Below, piece after piece: positions 62,281 through 64,000 of a stretch of DNA of 64,000 nucleotides (position 1 is the first letter of the stretch; each line of letters begins with the position of its first letter). Position numbers and translations under genes: made by a program. Source of the DNA: Rubripirellula lacrimiformis (lineage in GTDB: Bacteria; Planctomycetota; Planctomycetia; Pirellulales; Pirellulaceae); contig NZ_CP036525.1 in assembly GCF_007741535.1 (NCBI RefSeq), forward strand, positions 4,340,001-4,404,000. The letters are read 5' to 3'. The notes under the pieces are model-generated. The model saw only the letters and a program-made list of their open reading frames with translations. It did not search any database and was not told the origin of the DNA.

Positions 62281-62814
62281 CTAGGCTGTACGTCGAACGT
62301 GTTCCTCCCATCGTCCGCCAGCTCGCAACAATCGTTCGATCAATTCACGCAGAACGCCCTCGCCGCCAAGACCCTGCAGATTCCAATCAGCGGTTTCGCG
62401 AACGTCACGTGCTGCGTCCGCCGGTGCAACCGATAGTCCCACCTGTTGCATCACGGGGACGTCCGGCAGATCGTCGCCGATGTAACAAACTTGGTCGGCG
62501 GTGCAGCCCAACGAAGCCATCATTTCAATGGCGGCGGGCCACTTGTCTTCGTACCCTTGCTTGACCGCTGTGATCCCCAGTTCTTTGGCACGACGATCCA
62601 CCATTGGACTGGTTCGTGCGGTCAGGATCCCAAAGGCAAATCCAGACTGCATCCACAACTTGATCCCCAACCCATCACGAACGTGAAAACGCTTTGTTTC
62701 TAGCCCAGCGGCGTCGTAGATGATTCGTCCGTCGGTCATCACACCGTCGACATCCGACAAGATGCAGCGGATGTTCGCAGCATGATCGGCGTCGCTGCGC
62801 TGATTCGAATTCAT
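62281..62814 (-). CDS. kdsC: 3-deoxy-manno-octulosonate-8-phosphate phosphatase
   Basis: A 177-residue HAD phosphatase of the KdsC type (no cap domain). ILSDVDGVMTDGRI holds the nucleophile Asp and the general acid/base Asp. ILTARTSPMVDRRAKELG gives the Thr motif, EDKWPAAIEMM the Lys, and CYIGDDLPDVPVM the metal Asp pair. It dephosphorylates KDO-8-phosphate to Kdo in lipopolysaccharide core synthesis. It lies 63 nt after kdsD and 30 nt before the OstA-like gene, all on one strand and probably one operon. Confidence 0.92.
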   Translation of the reverse strand: MNSNQRSDADHAANIRCILSDVDGVMTDGRIIYDAAGLETKRFHVRDGLGIKLWMQSGFAFGILTARTSPMVDRRAKELGITAVKQGYEDKWPAAIEMMASLGCTADQVCYIGDDLPDVPVMQQVGLSVAPADAARDVRETADWNLQGLGGEGVLRELIERLLRAGGRWEEHVRRTA

Positions 62815-62877
62815 CGAGTGCTTATCGCGTGTGGAAGGGAATAGAGTGGGGATGGTCGGTGAATGCTGAATTGCAGA

Positions 62878-63957
62878 CTAAAGTTTCAAAATCTTGGATG
62901 AATCGTCATCGGACAACGCCACGATGTCCGTGATGTCGATCATCCCGATCGGGCGATGGTCATGGTCGATGACGGGCAGTTCGCTGATCCGCCGATGGGA
63001 CATGACCGCCATCGCTTCTTGCAACAGCGACTCGGTCGTGGTCGTCGTGGGCTGCTTGGTCATTCGAGTGGCGATTGGTTGATCCAGCGATGCGTCGTCG
63101 CGTCGCCCCAACAATCGAGCCAGATCGCTGTCGGTAAACAATCCCGAAAGCCTGCCATCGGCGTCGGTCAGCATGATCGCGCCGGTACGGCGTCCCTGTG
63201 GCTTGGATCCGTCTTCGTTTTTACCAATCATGGCGTCGCGAATGGTGGTCTGATCGCTGCATACTCGGCACGAATCGATGTCTCGCATCACCTGGTCAAC
63301 GGTAGCCAGTTTGCGGCCTAACGATCCACCGGGATGGAATCGAGCGAAGTCTTGAGGCGTAAAGTTCCGCAGTGAACTCGCCAGCATCGCGACCGCATCA
63401 CCGACGGCCATCATCACCGCCGTGCTGCTGGTGGGCGCCAATCCGTTGGGACAGGCTTCGTCGTGACGCCCGATCGCGACCACGCAATCGGCGGCCACCG
63501 CAAGTGGATTGTCGTCGCTAGCCGTGATGGCGATCAGACCGGCGCTATTTTCAGCCAAGTGTGCCGCGATTCGCACCACCTCTTCGCTGCGGCCCGAATT
63601 GCTAAGTGCCCACACGATGTCCCCCGGTCGAACCCGGCCCAGGTCACCGTGAATGGCTTCGGATGGGTGCAAAAAGTGAGCGGGAGTGCCTGTGCTGGCT
63701 AGGGTGGCAACCAGTTTCTGGCCCACCAGACCGGCCTTCCCCACCCCCGTGACCATGACACATCCTTCGCAGTTCGCCGTCATTTCAGCCGCTCGAACCG
63801 CTTCGATCGACAGCGACGAGGCGGCGGACAGAATCGCATGCCCTTCGGCCGACGCAACCTTCCGCAGCCAACCCAATCGTTCGAACAGCGACGTCCCTGG
63901 ATGCGATTGCAGCGCAGGAGTGCGTGCCGATGATGAAGATCTAGCAGGAACAGACAC
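62878..63957 (-). CDS. kdsD: D-arabinose-5-phosphate isomerase (KdsD/KpsF/GutQ family)
   Basis: A 359-residue SIS plus CBS protein. The SIS domain has MVTGVGKAGLVGQKLVATLASTGTPAHFLHPSEAIHGDLGRVRPGDIVWALSNSGRSEEVV (about 70-130), with the catalytic His in the EAIHGDLG loop. Two CBS domains end the protein (IDSCRVCSDQTTIRDAMI; RRISELPVIDHDHRPIGMIDITDI). Makes arabinose-5-phosphate from ribulose-5-phosphate, the first step toward Kdo. Slightly longer N-terminus than E. coli KdsD. First gene of the kdsD-kdsC-OstA-like unit; the start lies 43 bp from the window edge. Confidence 0.92.
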   Translation of the reverse strand: MSVPARSSSSARTPALQSHPGTSLFERLGWLRKVASAEGHAILSAASSLSIEAVRAAEMTANCEGCVMVTGVGKAGLVGQKLVATLASTGTPAHFLHPSEAIHGDLGRVRPGDIVWALSNSGRSEEVVRIAAHLAENSAGLIAITASDDNPLAVAADCVVAIGRHDEACPNGLAPTSSTAVMMAVGDAVAMLASSLRNFTPQDFARFHPGGSLGRKLATVDQVMRDIDSCRVCSDQTTIRDAMIGKNEDGSKPQGRRTGAIMLTDADGRLSGLFTDSDLARLLGRRDDASLDQPIATRMTKQPTTTTTESLLQEAMAVMSHRRISELPVIDHDHRPIGMIDITDIVALSDDDSSKILKL

Positions 63958-64000
63958 GTTGGGACCTTCCTTGGTACACCTGCGAAACAGTATTTGCCGG

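Overview
The window looks like a chromosome segment from a planctomycete, most likely a member of the Pirellulaceae (Rhodopirellula / Rubripirellula type). The evidence is the combination of DUF1552 and DUF1592/1588/1585 proteins, moderate GC content with much GTG/TTG initiation, small proteins with the RFSLRTLL-type N-terminal membrane segment, and a short UvrC. There are no rRNA genes and one tRNA (anticodon CAT).

Region 1 (1-8.4 kb) is accessory DNA. It starts with an IS110-family transposase cut by the window edge. It continues with what I read as an integron-type gene-cassette array without an integrase: short, mostly unknown, single-direction ORFs separated by attC-like sites at about 1541, 2163, 2929/3960, 4559, 5041, 5606 and 6315, and perhaps 7041. 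In the clear sites the stem carries two extrahelical bases 5-6 bp apart on one strand, and R'' is complementary to the start of its own cassette (for example GCGATAAC against GTTATCGC). Two decayed group IIC introns, both antisense to the cassettes, sit 7 nt after R'' in two of these sites. One is further interrupted by a 210-bp MITE with a 4-bp target duplication whose removal restores the maturase frame.

Region 2 (8.4-25.3 kb) holds a membrane protein, a PhoD-like phosphatase, a 1011-residue secreted protein with an internal repeat, a Tat-exported DUF1552 protein coupled to a c-type-haem DUF1592-family protein, and a secreted isochorismatase-fold hydrolase. Small genes follow (YugP-type zinc protease, HD-domain protein, membrane proteins). 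A TetR regulator is divergent from an MDR oxidoreductase-DUF1569 pair, with a 15-bp palindromic operator between them.

Region 3 (25.4-37.3 kb) holds a formaldehyde-dehydrogenase-like zinc alcohol dehydrogenase, TspO and a six-gene leftward glycan cluster: two glycosyltransferases, a GH13 enzyme, two GH130 phosphorylase-type proteins and an unknown protein. Copies of a 122-124-bp MITE with TIRs of up to 24 bp lie at 27.5, 31.4, 37.6 and 52.1 kb.

Region 4 (37.7-50.6 kb) holds small membrane proteins, the tRNA with its terminator, a YhaO/YhaN (SbcD/SbcC-like) nuclease-ATPase pair, dihydrolipoyl dehydrogenase, a UPF0104-type membrane protein, and two direct tandem arrays (5 x 142 bp and about 6 x 150 bp).

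Region 5 (50.6-64 kb) is housekeeping: dnaA and dnaB in the same direction with a perfect DnaA box upstream, a GNAT acetyltransferase, a two-PDZ protein coupled to uvrC, and a leftward kdsD-kdsC-(1036-residue OstA/LptA-like protein) unit. That order mirrors the kdsD-kdsC-lptC-lptA order of Gram-negative LPS-export operons and supports an outer membrane with Kdo-type lipopolysaccharide.
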